Assembly (NCBI RefSeq): GCF_002210165.1
Contig: NZ_AQQP01000007.1
Coordinates: 1 to 64,000, forward strand
Direction of reading: 5' to 3'
Length of the DNA: 64,000 nucleotides
Source: Phaeobacter sp. 22II1-1F12B
GTDB taxonomy: Bacteria > Pseudomonadota > Alphaproteobacteria > Rhodobacterales > Rhodobacteraceae
The position numbers and the translations under genes are program-made. Positions 43,053 to 53,353 of the stretch are shown here, piece after piece (position 1 is the first letter of the stretch; every line of letters starts with the position of its first letter). The notes under the pieces are model-generated. The model did not search any database and was not told the origin of the DNA. It saw nothing but the letters and a program-made list of their open reading frames with translations.

Positions 43053-44134
43053 CACATGCGCTCCAGTTGCAGGATAAGGCCGGGGCGCAGAACGCCGCCC
43101 ACCGCCGGGATCTCGGCGCCGCGCCCAAGATGCCGGGTCAGCGCGTCATAGCGCCCACCAGTTGCGATGGGCGGCAGATCCGGTGCCTGCTCTGCGTAGA
43201 AACCAAAGACGAAACCGTCGTAATATTCCATCGACGTCCGTCCGAAACTCGCTTCGAAATCGAGGTTGGCCACATCCACATTGCGGGCCGCCAGCGCTTC
43301 GGTCCGGGCTTCCAGCCGGTCGAGTGCCGGGGTGATCGACGGCAGATCCACCGCGATATCGCGCAGTTGCTCAAGCGCGAAGGGCAGCGTTTCTCGCACC
43401 TTCAGCAGTGCTTCGATTCCGGCCATTTCCTGTGCCGCGATGGGTGCGGCTGCCGCATCTTCGCGCAAAGCGTCGATCCGTGCGGCGATCTCTGCCTTGT
43501 CGCGCACACCGTTGAACGGCCCTGCCCCTTCGAAGGGATCGCCTGCCGCGAGCAGGGCCTGCCTGCGCGGGCTCGGAGCCACGCGCCCGGCATAGCGGTT
43601 CAGAAGGCTGCGAAAACGGCGCGGCCGCCAGATATGGCGCATCAGCGCGGCGCGGCGTGCCTCGGTCGTGGACAACCCGCGCACGGCAGCCATGAGAATG
43701 CCGATATCCCCAGTCGCCGCGCGAAGCTGCAACCCGGCCAGAGCTTCCTGGATCTGAGCAAACACCTCGGCATCCGCGGCCGCGACATCGTTCCGGTCAA
43801 AAACCTCATAGCCGACCTGAAGGTATTCGTTCGCCCGGTCCTCGTCGAGTTCCTGACGGCGGAACACCTCGCCCGAATAGGTATAGCGCGCCGGTTCCGC
43901 CCCTTGGGTCATGTGCATCTGCACCACCGGAACGGTGAAATCCGGGCGCAGCATCTGCTCACCCCGAAGTGCATCCGAGGTGACATAGGCACGGGCACGG
44001 ATATCCTCGCCGTAGAGGTCCAGCAGAACCTCGGCCGGTTGCAGGATCGGGGTTTCCACGACCTGCGCACCGAGATCCTCGAAACGCTTGCGCAACGCGG
44101 CGGCCCGCGCCAGTGCATCCGCCCGGTCGGGCAT
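43052..44134 (-). CDS. hisZ: ATP phosphoribosyltransferase regulatory subunit HisZ
   Basis: A 360-residue paralog of the histidyl-tRNA synthetase core without the anticodon domain. It keeps class II traits such as QMLRPDFTVPVVQMHM, RYTYSGEVFRRQE, EYLQVGYEVF and ATGGRYDALTRHLG. It binds short HisG to form the active, histidine-inhibited enzyme. The start [16 protein letters not shown] at 44134 overlaps the hisS stop by one base (TGATG). The extension to 44230 overlaps hisS out of frame and is rejected. Being next to true HisS, it could be mistaken for a duplicate, but the absent C-terminal domain and hisG linkage identify it. Confidence 0.93.
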   Translation of the reverse strand: MPDRADALARAAALRKRFEDLGAQVVETPILQPAEVLLDLYGEDIRARAYVTSDALRGEQMLRPDFTVPVVQMHMTQGAEPARYTYSGEVFRRQELDEDRANEYLQVGYEVFDRNDVAAADAEVFAQIQEALAGLQLRAATGDIGILMAAVRGLSTTEARRAALMRHIWRPRRFRSLLNRYAGRVAPSPRRQALLAAGDPFEGAGPFNGVRDKAEIAARIDALREDAAAAPIAAQEMAGIEALLKVRETLPFALEQLRDIAVDLPSITPALDRLEARTEALAARNVDVANLDFEASFGRTSMEYYDGFVFGFYAEQAPDLPPIATGGRYDALTRHLGRGAEIPAVGGVLRPGLILQLERM

Positions 44135-45630
44135 CACGCCTGCTCCCCGGCCTGATCGGCCAGAATTTCGCGGACTTTGGCCACGAGTTCCGAACGGGAG
44201 ATCTCGTACTGGCTGGGCCGTTCCTTCCATTCCTCGAGTGTCGCGTTTTCGGCGATCTTCGCACCGAGGATCAGATCCTTGATCTGCACCACGCCGCGCT
44301 CTTTCTCCTCGCCGCCTTCGATGACGGCGACCGGGCTACCGCGCCGGTCCGCGTATTTGAGCTGATTGCCAAAGTTCTTCGGATTGCCAAGGTAGACCTC
44401 GGCCCGGATGCCGGCGCCGCGCAGCTCGGAAACCATGGCCTGATAATCCGCCATCCTGTCGCGATCCATGACCGTCACGATGACCGGACCGGCCGCGTCC
44501 TTGCTGACACGCCCCTTGGCATGCAGCGCCGCCAACAACCGGTCGACCCCGATCGAGACACCCGTGGCCGGGACCGACTGGCCGGTGAACCGCTTGACGA
44601 GATCGTCGTAACGTCCACCGCCAGCGACCGACCCGAACTGCCGCTTGCGGCCTTTTTCATCGAGGATGTCAAAGGTCAACTCGGCCTCGTAGACCGGGCC
44701 GGTATAATACCCCAGACCGCGCACCACCGAAGGATCGATGACGATTCGGTCCGGCCCGTAACCTTGGGCATTCAGAATGGCGGCGATTTCCTCAAGCTCA
44801 TCGACGCCTTCGGCCCCGCTGGCGCTTTCACCAACGGCCGAGCGCAGGTTGGCAAGCGTTTCCCCCGCATCCGACCCTTTCGACGTCAGGAAGGCCAGCA
44901 CCGGTGCGGCCTGCGCCTCGGTCAGGCCAACGCCATCGATGAAGGCCCCGGAATCGTCAAGCCGTCCCTTACCCAGAAGCTCGCGCACCCCGGCCTCGCC
45001 GACCTTGTCGAACTTGTCGATGGTGCGCAGAACCGCATCCCGCTGGCCGTCTTCCTCGACGCCGGTCGCCTCGAGCACGCCGTTCAGGACTTTGCGGTTG
45101 TTCACCCGGATCAGGTAGTCGCCCCGCGCGATCCCGACCGCTTCGAGCGTGTCAGCAAGCAAGGCGCAGATCTCGGCGTCGGACGCCATGGAACCGGAAC
45201 CAACCGTATCCGCATCGCATTGATAGAACTGCCGGAAACGACCCGGCCCCGGCTTTTCGTTGCGCCAGACCGGTCCCATCGCATAGCGGCGATAGGGCAC
45301 CGGCAGGTCGTTGCGATGCTGCGCAAAGACCCGCGCAAGCGGCGCCGTCATGTCATAGCGCAGCGCCAGCCAGTCGCCCTTGTCCGCCTCGTCCGCTTCC
45401 TGCCAGGCGAACACGCCCTCATTGGGACGGTCCACATCGGGAAGAAACTTGCCAAGCGCCTCGACCGTCTCGACCGCGCTGGTTTCAAGGGCATCGAAAC
45501 CATAGAGATGATACACTTGGGCGATCTTGCGCAGCATCTCGCTGCGCTGAGTGACCTCGGCACCAAAGTAATCTCTGAACCCCTTCGGCGTCTCCGCCTT
45601 TGGGCGCGGCTGTTTCTTGACCTTGGCCAT
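44134..45630 (-). CDS. hisS: Histidine--tRNA ligase
   Basis: A 498-residue class II synthetase that charges tRNA-His. It shows motif 1 near [12 protein letters not shown], motif 2 [16 protein letters not shown], histidine-specific motifs [14 protein letters not shown] and [11 protein letters not shown], motif 3 [13 protein letters not shown], and the anticodon-binding domain at the C-terminus. It is longer than E. coli HisRS (424), as is usual for the alphaproteobacterial form. ATG 45630 is preceded by AAGGA and begins the conserved sequence; the open frame upstream to 46005 runs antisense to slyX and is rejected. It heads the hisSZG operon. Confidence 0.95.
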   Translation of the reverse strand: MAKVKKQPRPKAETPKGFRDYFGAEVTQRSEMLRKIAQVYHLYGFDALETSAVETVEALGKFLPDVDRPNEGVFAWQEADEADKGDWLALRYDMTAPLARVFAQHRNDLPVPYRRYAMGPVWRNEKPGPGRFRQFYQCDADTVGSGSMASDAEICALLADTLEAVGIARGDYLIRVNNRKVLNGVLEATGVEEDGQRDAVLRTIDKFDKVGEAGVRELLGKGRLDDSGAFIDGVGLTEAQAAPVLAFLTSKGSDAGETLANLRSAVGESASGAEGVDELEEIAAILNAQGYGPDRIVIDPSVVRGLGYYTGPVYEAELTFDILDEKGRKRQFGSVAGGGRYDDLVKRFTGQSVPATGVSIGVDRLLAALHAKGRVSKDAAGPVIVTVMDRDRMADYQAMVSELRGAGIRAEVYLGNPKNFGNQLKYADRRGSPVAVIEGGEEKERGVVQIKDLILGAKIAENATLEEWKERPSQYEISRSELVAKVREILADQAGEQA

Positions 45631-45816
45631 GTCGATGTCCTTCAAGGATCCATTCGCGGCGCGGTCTATCCCAAGCCCCCGACGGGGGCAAGCAGCCCCG
45701 CCACCGGCCGTCCAGCCGTCGTTCGGGCCAGAGACGGCAGAAGCCGGGCACAAAGACCGCCCCTTGGCCCCGGCTGACCCGCCTTCTATGGTTGCCCAAG
45801 CCGGAAAGGATCTCAC

Positions 45817-46011
45817 ATGCAACAGATCGAAGAACACCTTGCCCATCTCGATCGCACGGTCGAAGAGCTGAACGCGATCGTCACCGCCCAGCAAAAGGAC
45901 ATCGACCGCCTGACCCGGCACGTGCGCATGCTGATGGAACGCGAGGCCCAGCGCGAGGCCGAAGGCTCGGGCGGCGTGGTCCTCGGTGACGAACGCCCGC
46001 CGCACTACTAG
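45817..46011 (+). CDS. slyX: SlyX family coiled-coil protein
   Basis: A 64-residue protein. Residues 1-45 are a heptad-patterned helix ([20 protein letters not shown], then [18 protein letters not shown]), and the end is the SlyX-typical short acidic stretch with the terminal ERPPHY. SlyX proteins are small, soluble and of unknown function, although the name derives from proximity to the SlyD prolyl isomerase gene in enterobacteria. The ribosome binding site AAAGGA is 8 bases before ATG 45817. It is divergent from hisS across 186 bp. Confidence 0.88.
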   Translation: MQQIEEHLAHLDRTVEELNAIVTAQQKDIDRLTRHVRMLMEREAQREAEGSGGVVLGDERPPHY

Positions 46012-46070
46012 GTGACCGCAGCCGGTTCCGATGCTAGGCAGGTCGCCATGAACAAATACCAGGAAGTCAT

Positions 46071-46919
46071 ATGAAACTCGTCAGATACGGTGCCCCCGGG
46101 CAGGAAAAACCCGGCCTCATCGATGTGCAAGGCCAACTTCGCGATCTTTCCGGCCATGTGGATGACATCACCGGCGCAACCCTCTCCGGCCCGGCGCTTG
46201 CCCGGTTGCAGGCGCTTGATCCGGAGAGCCTGCCACCGGTCTCGGACAACCCGCGTATGGGCCCCTGCGTCGGCGATATCGGCAAGTTCATGTGTATCGG
46301 CCTCAACTACTCCGATCACGCGGCGGAAACCGGCGCCGACATACCCGAACATCCGATCCTCTTTCTCAAAGCCAACTCGGCGATTTCCGGACCCGATGAC
46401 GCGGTGATCATCCAGCGCAACGCCACCACCGTCGATTACGAAATCGAACTTGGCGTGGTCATCGGTACGAGTGCGAAATATGTCTCCGAAGCCGAGGCAC
46501 TGAAACACGTGGCGGGCTACTGTATCGTCAACGATGTCTCGGAACGCACTTTCCAGTCCAAGCTGACCGGCCAGTGGACCAAGGGCAAATCCTGCGACAC
46601 TTTCGGCCCTGTCGGCCCGTGGTTGGTCACTGCCGACGAAATCCCCGATCCGCAGAAGCTCGACATGACGCTCGACGTGAATGGCGAACGACGCCAGACC
46701 GGCAATACCTCGACCATGATCTTCACCGTCGCGCAGATCATCTCCCATCTCAGCCAGCTTTTCACGCTGCACCCCGGCGATGTGATCGCCACCGGTACAC
46801 CGCCGGGCGTCGCCCTCGGCATGAAGCCCGACCCTGTCTTCCTGAAGCCCGGCGACAGCATGACCCTCGCCATCGAAGGTCTCGGACGGCAAACCCAAGT
46901 CCTGGAGGCAGACATATGA
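46071..46919 (+). CDS. Fumarylacetoacetate hydrolase family protein
   Basis: A 282-residue FAH-family enzyme. The fold shows [13 protein letters not shown], the metal-binding glutamates in [27 protein letters not shown], the [12 protein letters not shown] segment and the C-terminal [16 protein letters not shown]. Members hydrolyse or decarboxylate C-C bonds in beta-keto acid-like compounds (fumarylpyruvate, 2-oxo-hydroxy acids); ureidoglycolate lyase annotations also occur here. AGGAAG precedes ATG 46071. Its stop overlaps the start of a 2-hydroxyacid dehydrogenase (ATGA), so both probably treat the same small acid. Substrate uncertain. Confidence 0.9.
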   Translation: MKLVRYGAPGQEKPGLIDVQGQLRDLSGHVDDITGATLSGPALARLQALDPESLPPVSDNPRMGPCVGDIGKFMCIGLNYSDHAAETGADIPEHPILFLKANSAISGPDDAVIIQRNATTVDYEIELGVVIGTSAKYVSEAEALKHVAGYCIVNDVSERTFQSKLTGQWTKGKSCDTFGPVGPWLVTADEIPDPQKLDMTLDVNGERRQTGNTSTMIFTVAQIISHLSQLFTLHPGDVIATGTPPGVALGMKPDPVFLKPGDSMTLAIEGLGRQTQVLEADI

Positions 46920-47872
46920 GCAAACCCGCCCTTCTCCTGATCGGGGAAATCACGCCCCGCATGCGCGAGCGGATCGAGACCGAGTTCGAGGTCATCCCCC
47001 TGCCGCGCAATGAAACCGACACGCTGGCCGATGACATCGCCGGGAAAATCACCGCGGCCATCACCTTTGGCGGCGCGGGCCTGACGCCGGAACTGATGGA
47101 CCGGCTCCCGAATCTCAAGATCGTTTCAAATTACGGGGTCGGCTATGACGGCATCGACATGGCCCGCGCGGTCGAACGTGGCATTCTCGTGTCTCACACC
47201 CCGGACGTGCTGAACGACGAAGTGGCGAATACCGCGATCCTGCTCTGGCTCGCGACCGCCCGCAAACTGCCCGCCTATGACACCTACGTGCGCGCAGGCC
47301 GATGGGAGCGGGACGGCAACCCGCCCCTCACGCGCGGCACCCAGGGTCGCACCGTCGGCATACTTGGCCTCGGCCGGATCGGTCTAGCCATCGCCGACCG
47401 CCTGCCCCCCTTCGGCGCAACAATTGTCTACCACTCGCGCAGCAGGAAAGACGTGCCTTACGAATATTTCGAAAACCTGACCGATTTGGCCCACGCCTGC
47501 GACGTGCTGATCTGCATCACCCCCGGCGGTGCCGAAACCCATCACATCGTCAATGCCGAGGTGATCGAGGCGCTCGGCCCCGACGGCATCCTCGTCAATG
47601 TCGCGCGCGGTCCGGTGGTCGATGAAACCGCACTGATCGAGGCCCTCGAACACAAGCGACTCGGCGGCGCCGGTCTCGACGTATTCGAAAACGAACCCCG
47701 TGTCCCGACGGCCCTGCGCGCGATGGATAACGTAACCCTGCAACCGCACGTAGGAAGCGCGACCGTCGAAACCCGCGCCGCCATGGGCGATCTGACCTGC
47801 GACAACCTCAGCCAATGGCTCAAGGATGGAACGGTCCTCACCCCGGTTCCGGAATGCGTAGACATGCAATAA
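46916..47872 (+). CDS. D-isomer-specific 2-hydroxyacid dehydrogenase
   Basis: A 318-residue NAD(P)-dependent reductase of the GyaR/GhrB type. Substrate-loop VSNYGVGYDGIDM, nucleotide motif GRTVGILGLGRIGLAIAD (GxGxxG) followed by VYHSRSR (basic residues suggesting NADPH), the catalytic arginine in VNVARGPVVDE, a glutamate in DVFENEP, and the catalytic histidine in LQPHVGSAT are all present. It reduces glyoxylate, hydroxypyruvate or similar 2-oxo acids (family). ATG 46916 overlaps the FAH-family stop; the open frame to 46574 is out of frame with the upstream gene and is rejected. Confidence 0.92.
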   Translation: MSKPALLLIGEITPRMRERIETEFEVIPLPRNETDTLADDIAGKITAAITFGGAGLTPELMDRLPNLKIVSNYGVGYDGIDMARAVERGILVSHTPDVLNDEVANTAILLWLATARKLPAYDTYVRAGRWERDGNPPLTRGTQGRTVGILGLGRIGLAIADRLPPFGATIVYHSRSRKDVPYEYFENLTDLAHACDVLICITPGGAETHHIVNAEVIEALGPDGILVNVARGPVVDETALIEALEHKRLGGAGLDVFENEPRVPTALRAMDNVTLQPHVGSATVETRAAMGDLTCDNLSQWLKDGTVLTPVPECVDMQ

Positions 47873-47918
47873 CGACCGCTCAAAAAAGGGTCGGCCTCGG
47901 AATTGCCCGCGACCACCT

Positions 47919-47952
47919 CTTCTTTGGGTCTCAAAATATCCCCGCCGGAGGC
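47919..47952 (-). repeat. Rhodobacterales-type intergenic repeat, copy B
   Basis: On the minus strand this is GCCTCCGGCGGGGATATTTT, then GAGACCCAAAGAAG. It is nearly identical to copies at 6567-6603 and 61690-61725. It is located between the convergent hydroxyacid dehydrogenase and dnaE genes. Confidence 0.75.
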
Positions 47953-47996
47953 ACTGCGGCGTCCGCCCAACAGGCGCGACGCCGCGGATCGTGCGG

Positions 47997-50900
47997 CTAG
48001 AGTTCCTCGACGTCCATCACCCCTTCAAGGCTCTTCAACGCGCCCTTGATCTCGGGATTGATCGCGAAATCCTGCCCAAGGTCCATCTCGACCTCGCCCG
48101 GCAGACCGGGGTCCATCAGGTAAAGCTGCACGGGTCCCTTCGCCGCCGTCTTCACGACTTTCTGCGCATCCTCGAGAACCGTCGCGACCGTGTTGATCGC
48201 AATCGCGTTTTCAACGAACACCCGCAGCCCCGCGCTGCCAGCCTGCGCCACGGCGACGTCGATGGGCGCCACACCGCGACCCAAGAGCTTCAGCTGATCG
48301 CTCTCCATCGTCGCTTCGACCGTCACCACCACCTTCGCGCCGGTTTCGAGAAACTCACGCGATTTCTCCAGCGTTTCGGAAAACAGCGTCACCTCGTAGG
48401 CGCCGGTCGTGTCGCTCATCTGCGCGAAAGCAAACCGATTGCCGCGCGCAGATTTCCGTTCCTGCCGCCCCGCGACGACACCGGCCAGCTTGGCCACCAT
48501 CGGCGATTTCGCCGCTTTCGCCCGAACTTCATCAAGCGTCATCACGCCCTTGCGCTTGAGCGGCGCCATGTAATCATCCAGCGGGTGGCCCGAAAGATAG
48601 AAGCCGACCGCCTTGAATTCCTCGCTCAGACGTTCCGCAGGCATCCAGTCCGGCGCGCTGGAAAGGCGCGGCTCCGGCAGGTCATCGCCCGCCTCGCCGA
48701 ACAGCGACACCTGGTTCGAGGCTTTCTGTTCGTGGATCGCACCGGAATAGGCGACCAGCGCATCGAGACTGTCGAACACCCGACGCCGGTTGGAATCAAG
48801 CTCGTCAAAGGCACCGGCCCGCGCCAGCATCTCCATCGGGCGTTTGCCCACCCGTTTAAGATCGGCCCGGCGGGCAAGGTCGAACAGGGTCCTGAAGGGC
48901 TTGTCGACCCCGTCCTTGCAGCGCGCCTCGGTGATGATTTTCATCGCCTCGACACCCACGTTCTTGAGTGCGCCCAGCGCATAGACAAGCTGGCCGTCCT
49001 GCACATCGAACAGGGCCTGAGATCGGTTGACGCAAGGCGGCACCCACGGCAGGTCCAGCCCCTTGCGGACTTCCTCAAAGTAAATTGCGAGCTTGTCGGT
49101 GAGGTGGATATCGCAGTTCATGACCCCCGCCATGAACTCGACCGGATGGTTCGCCTTGAGCCACGCGGTCTGGTAGGACACCACCGCATAGGCGGCCGCG
49201 TGCGACTTGTTGAACCCGTAGTTGGCGAATTTTTCCAGAAGGTCGAAGACCTCGGTCGCCTTTTTCTTGTCGACCCCGTTCTCCGCCGCGCCCTTTTCGA
49301 ACTTGGGTCGTTCGGCGTCCATCGCCTCCTTGATCTTCTTGCCCATCGCGCGACGCAGCAGGTCGGCGCCGCCAAGCGAATAGCCCGCCATGACCTGCGC
49401 GATCTGCATCACCTGTTCCTGGTAGACGATGATACCCTGCGTTTCGGCAAGGATATGGTCGATCGACGGATGGACCGAGGTGATCTCTTTCACCCCGTTC
49501 TTCACCTCGCAATAGACGGGGATGTTCTCCATCGGGCCGGGACGATACAGCGCCACGAGCGCGACGATATCCTCGATACAGGTCGGCTTCATGCGCTTGA
49601 GCGCATCCATCATCCCCGAGCTTTCAACCTGGAACACGGCGACCGTCTTGGCCGCAGAGTAAAGCTTGTAGGTCTTTTCATCATCCAGCGGGATGAGGTT
49701 CATCTGGTTCTCACCGCCCTCCGCTGGCTGATACAGCTCGTGCCCATCGGCGGTGACATGGATGGGCCGTCCGGATTTCAGGATCAGATCGACAGCGTTC
49801 TGAATGACGGTCAGGGTTTTCAGCCCCAGAAAGTCGAACTTCACCAGCCCCGCCTGTTCGACCCATTTCATATTGAACTGGGTCGCGGGCATGTCGGAAC
49901 GCGGATCCTGATAAAGCGGCACCAGCGCATCCAACGGTCTATCGCCGATCACCACGCCCGCCGCGTGGGTCGAGGCGTTGCGCAGCAGACCTTCGACCTG
50001 CTGACCATATGTCAGCAGACGGTCCACGACTTCCTCGTTGCGCGCTTCCTCGGCCAGGCGCGGTTCGTCTTTCAGCGCCTTTTCGATGGACACCGGCTTT
50101 ACGCCTTCGACCGGGATCATCTTTGACAGCCGGTCCACCTGACCATAGGGCATCTGGAGAACACGGCCGACATCGCGCACCGCCGCCTTGGACAAGAGCG
50201 CACCAAAGGTGATGATCTGCCCCACCTTGTCGCGCCCGTATTTCTCCTGCACGTAGCGGATCACCTCTTCGCGACGGTCCATGCAAAAGTCGATATCAAA
50301 GTCGGGCATCGACACCCGTTCCGGATTGAGGAAGCGTTCGAAGAGCAGCGAATAGCGCAGCGGGTCAAGGTCGGTGATCGTCAACGCATAAGCCACCAAC
50401 GACCCGGCCCCGGACCCCCGCCCCGGCCCGACCGGAATGTCATGGTCCTTGGCCCATTGGATAAAGTCGGCAACGATCAGGAAGTAGCCCGGAAAACCCA
50501 TCCCCTCGATGATCCCAAGCTCGAAATCCAGCCGTTTCTGGTATTCCTCGACGCCGACCGCATGGGGAATGACCGCGAGTCGCGCCTGCAACCCCTCATT
50601 CGCCATGCGCCGCAGTTCGGCGACCTCGTCATCGGCAAACTTCGGAAGGATCGGATCGCGACGATATGCCATGAAGGCGCAGCGCTGTGCGATCTCGACC
50701 GTATTTTCCAGCGCTTCAGGCAGGTCTGCGAAGAGAACGGCCATTTCCTGCGGTGACTTGAAGTAATGCTGCGGAGTCAGCCGCCGCCGCGCCTGCTGCT
50801 GGTCGACATAAGCCCCTTCGGAAATGCAGATCAGCGCGTCATGCGCCTCGTACATGTCGGATTTCGGGAAATAGACATCGTTCGTCGCGACAAGCGGAAT

Positions 50901-51512
50901 GTGACGCGCATAGGCCATTTCCACATGGCCGCGTTCGCTCAGCCGTTCCGCCTCGGGCTGGCTACCATCCTCTCCCGGGTGCCGTTGCAGTTCCATGTAG
51001 AACCGGTCGGCAAAAGCTTCCTGCAGGCGCTGCACCAGTTCCTCGGCCGCAGGCCGTTGTCCCGCGCGCAGCAGCCGTCCGACCGGCCCGTCGGGACCGC
51101 CACTCAGACAGATCACGCCCTCGGAATGAGAGACCAACTCGTCCAGCGATACCTGCGGTTCCTGCCCACCCTTGTCGATGTAGAGACAAGAGTTCAGCTT
51201 CATCAGGTTTTCGTACCCGCGTTCGTTCTGGGCCAGCAGAACCACGCCCGCCGGGTCCTTTGGCTTTTCGCCGGGCTGGCTTTCCAGATAGGTCAGATCG
51301 ACCTGACAGCCGATGATCGGCTGCACGCCCGACCCCGCCGCCGTGACCGAAAACTCCAGCGCGGAGAACATGTTGTTGGTATCGGTCACGGCGACAGCAG
51401 GCATGCCAGCCGCTTCGCAAAGACCGGGCAGTTTCTTGAGACGCACCGCCCCCTCAAGCAGGGAGTATTCGGTGTGCACGCGCAGATGGATGAATCGGGG
51501 GGAATTGCTCAT
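47997..51512 (-). CDS. dnaE: DNA polymerase III subunit alpha
   Basis: A 1171-residue replicative polymerase. The N-terminal PHP domain starts with FIHLRVHTEYSLLEGAVRL and continues with AVAVTDTNNMFSALEF. The polymerase active-site aspartates are in MPDFDIDFCMDRREEVIRYV. The fingers, VGPGRGSGAGSLVAYAL, and the thumb/helix-hairpin region, NYGFNKSHAAAYA, follow, with an OB-fold and C-terminal segment after residue ~1000 (VVAGRQERKSARGNRFAF). Size and order match DnaE1, the main chromosomal replicase catalytic subunit. It is not in an operon with its neighbours. Confidence 0.96.
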   Translation of the reverse strand: MSNSPRFIHLRVHTEYSLLEGAVRLKKLPGLCEAAGMPAVAVTDTNNMFSALEFSVTAAGSGVQPIIGCQVDLTYLESQPGEKPKDPAGVVLLAQNERGYENLMKLNSCLYIDKGGQEPQVSLDELVSHSEGVICLSGGPDGPVGRLLRAGQRPAAEELVQRLQEAFADRFYMELQRHPGEDGSQPEAERLSERGHVEMAYARHIPLVATNDVYFPKSDMYEAHDALICISEGAYVDQQQARRRLTPQHYFKSPQEMAVLFADLPEALENTVEIAQRCAFMAYRRDPILPKFADDEVAELRRMANEGLQARLAVIPHAVGVEEYQKRLDFELGIIEGMGFPGYFLIVADFIQWAKDHDIPVGPGRGSGAGSLVAYALTITDLDPLRYSLLFERFLNPERVSMPDFDIDFCMDRREEVIRYVQEKYGRDKVGQIITFGALLSKAAVRDVGRVLQMPYGQVDRLSKMIPVEGVKPVSIEKALKDEPRLAEEARNEEVVDRLLTYGQQVEGLLRNASTHAAGVVIGDRPLDALVPLYQDPRSDMPATQFNMKWVEQAGLVKFDFLGLKTLTVIQNAVDLILKSGRPIHVTADGHELYQPAEGGENQMNLIPLDDEKTYKLYSAAKTVAVFQVESSGMMDALKRMKPTCIEDIVALVALYRPGPMENIPVYCEVKNGVKEITSVHPSIDHILAETQGIIVYQEQVMQIAQVMAGYSLGGADLLRRAMGKKIKEAMDAERPKFEKGAAENGVDKKKATEVFDLLEKFANYGFNKSHAAAYAVVSYQTAWLKANHPVEFMAGVMNCDIHLTDKLAIYFEEVRKGLDLPWVPPCVNRSQALFDVQDGQLVYALGALKNVGVEAMKIITEARCKDGVDKPFRTLFDLARRADLKRVGKRPMEMLARAGAFDELDSNRRRVFDSLDALVAYSGAIHEQKASNQVSLFGEAGDDLPEPRLSSAPDWMPAERLSEEFKAVGFYLSGHPLDDYMAPLKRKGVMTLDEVRAKAAKSPMVAKLAGVVAGRQERKSARGNRFAFAQMSDTTGAYEVTLFSETLEKSREFLETGAKVVVTVEATMESDQLKLLGRGVAPIDVAVAQAGSAGLRVFVENAIAINTVATVLEDAQKVVKTAAKGPVQLYLMDPGLPGEVEMDLGQDFAINPEIKGALKSLEGVMDVEEL

Positions 51513-51994
51513 GCCGCAATCCTATGGCGCGCCGCATGGGGGGGCAATCCTAACCCGGATCGCGGGGGCAGTTTTCCGGCAGCCCTTCGAAGCGAAGTCA
51601 AGCGAGGGCACAATCTGCAGAACCTTGTTCATCCTTGGGTCCGCCGCCTGAACAGCCCCCAAGCGAGTTCAGTGAAGATGGCAAACCCAGCCAAGCATGC
51701 AGATTTGCCTGAAAATAAAGCATCATTCTCTTGGATTTCTATAAACTGTTTCAATCGCGCACGGCCCGGTGCCCCAAGGTCAACGCCGGTTCCGCTGCAT
51801 ATATTAGCAGCCCCAGCTCCTTATCTGCCCATTTTCCAAGTTCCCGCAGCACTTTGCCTTCAAGCTTTTGCTTGCCAGAGCGGGCCGCACCTTTCTAACC
51901 TCTGAGCTAACAATCAAAGGGCCAACGCTATTTCTACGTCGCATCGGAATCGCGTGCCATTGGTCAAAACAGGGTAAGGCGACGGGTTTAACAT
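51513..51994. other. 482-bp divergent region between dnaE and xdhA
   Basis: No gene is supportable. The region is less G+C rich than its flanks, especially 51680-51760 and 51790-51860. It should contain the dnaE and xdhA promoters. I see no strong palindrome or riboswitch-like structure. Confidence 0.5.
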
Positions 51995-53353
51995 ATGAAC
52001 ATCACGTTTCTTCTGAACGGAGAGACTGTTGAACTGGCAGGCGCGGACGCGACGACCACCTTGCTTGACTGGCTGCGAGAGGAACGCGGCCTCAAAGGCA
52101 CCAAGGAAGGTTGCAACGAAGGCGATTGCGGCGCCTGCACGGTGATGGTGAGCGACGAGAACGGGTCGCGCGCGCTCAACGCCTGTATCCTGTTCCTGCC
52201 CCAGCTGAACGGCAAGTCCCTGCGCACGGTCGAAGGCATCGCCGCGCCCGATGGCAGGCTGCACCCGGTCCAGCAGGCGATGATCGACGATCACGGCAGC
52301 CAGTGCGGCTTTTGCACACCCGGTTTCATCGTGTCGATGGCAACAGCCCATCGCAACGGGGCGCGCGATTTTGATGACCAGCTTGCGGGTAACCTGTGCC
52401 GCTGCACCGGGTATGCGCCGATCATTCGGGCCGCCCGGTCGGCAGCCGATCAGCCCATTCCCGACTGGATCGCCGATGCGCCCGTGACAGCGACGGCGAA
52501 CCGCTTCATGCCGGACAGTTCCGACGCGCTGGCGAAACTCTACGAGGCCAACCCCGACGCAACCCTTGTCGCCGGGGCCACCGATGTCGGGCTTTGGGTT
52601 ACGAAAGGACTGCGCGATATTGAATCGGTCATCTTTCTGGCAGGTTGCTCGGATTTGAAACAGGTATCCGTCAGCGATGAAACCGTGCGTTTCGGAGCGA
52701 TGGCGGACATGAATACCGTGCGGGCGGCGATTGCTGACCTGCACCCTTCTTACGCGGAAATGATCCGGCGCTACGGTTCCGTTCAGGTCCGCAACGCGGC
52801 GACCATCGGTGGCAATATCGCCAATGGTTCGCCCATCGGGGACAACCCGCCCGCGCTGATCGCGCTTGGCGCGACCCTGCACCTGCGCAAGGGCGATCAA
52901 CGGCGCGATCTGCCGCTTGAGGATTTTTTCCTCGACTACGGCAAGCAGGACCGCCAGCCCGGTGAATTCGTCGAAGCGGTTAGCTTTTCCCGGCAAGCGG
53001 ACCGGCTGAAATGCTACAAGATTTCCAAGCGCTTCGATCAGGACATCTCGGCGGTCTGCGGCTGTTTCAACATCACGGTGTCTGGCGGTGTCGTCAGCGA
53101 GGCGCGGATTGCATTCGGCGGCATGGCCGGTATTCCCAAGCGGGCAACGGCCGTCGAAAACGCCCTGATCGGAAAGCCGTGGTCCGAGGATACGGTCAGC
53201 GCTGCATTCTCAGGCTTTGATGAGGATTTCGCACCGCTCAGCGACATGCGTGCCTCGTCCAGCTATCGCCTGGAAACGGCACGTGCCCTTCTGTCGCGCT
53301 ATTTCGCCGAGGATCAGGGCGTGGCGACCTCAGTGCTCGAGGTGCAGCCATGA
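51995..53353 (+). CDS. xdhA: Xanthine dehydrogenase small subunit (2Fe-2S and FAD)
   Basis: A 452-residue subunit. The first 2Fe-2S cluster ligands are Cys40, Cys45, Cys48 and Cys64 ([16 protein letters not shown]). The second, all-helical cluster domain has Cys104, Cys107, Cys135 and Cys137 ([15 protein letters not shown]). From about residue 165 comes the FAD-binding domain, with [14 protein letters not shown] and [19 protein letters not shown]. It passes electrons from the molybdenum site of XdhB to NAD+. Its stop overlaps the xdhB start (ATGA), first gene of the purine operon. Confidence 0.96.
   Translation: MNITFLLNGETVELAGADATTTLLDWLREERGLKGTKEGCNEGDCGACTVMVSDENGSRALNACILFLPQLNGKSLRTVEGIAAPDGRLHPVQQAMIDDHGSQCGFCTPGFIVSMATAHRNGARDFDDQLAGNLCRCTGYAPIIRAARSAADQPIPDWIADAPVTATANRFMPDSSDALAKLYEANPDATLVAGATDVGLWVTKGLRDIESVIFLAGCSDLKQVSVSDETVRFGAMADMNTVRAAIADLHPSYAEMIRRYGSVQVRNAATIGGNIANGSPIGDNPPALIALGATLHLRKGDQRRDLPLEDFFLDYGKQDRQPGEFVEAVSFSRQADRLKCYKISKRFDQDISAVCGCFNITVSGGVVSEARIAFGGMAGIPKRATAVENALIGKPWSEDTVSAAFSGFDEDFAPLSDMRASSSYRLETARALLSRYFAEDQGVATSVLEVQP

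Noticed and set aside
43052-44134. HisZ as a second histidyl-tRNA synthetase
   Set aside because: It lacks the anticodon-binding domain, is shorter, and sits between hisS and short-form hisG, as expected for the regulatory subunit.
45631-46005. N-terminal extension of hisS
   Set aside because: It is in frame but overlaps slyX on the other strand, and the conserved N-terminus begins at 45630 behind a ribosome binding site.
47991-50126. 711-residue open frame opposite dnaE
   Set aside because: Arg/His/Asp-rich antisense shadow; dnaE on the other strand is unmistakable.
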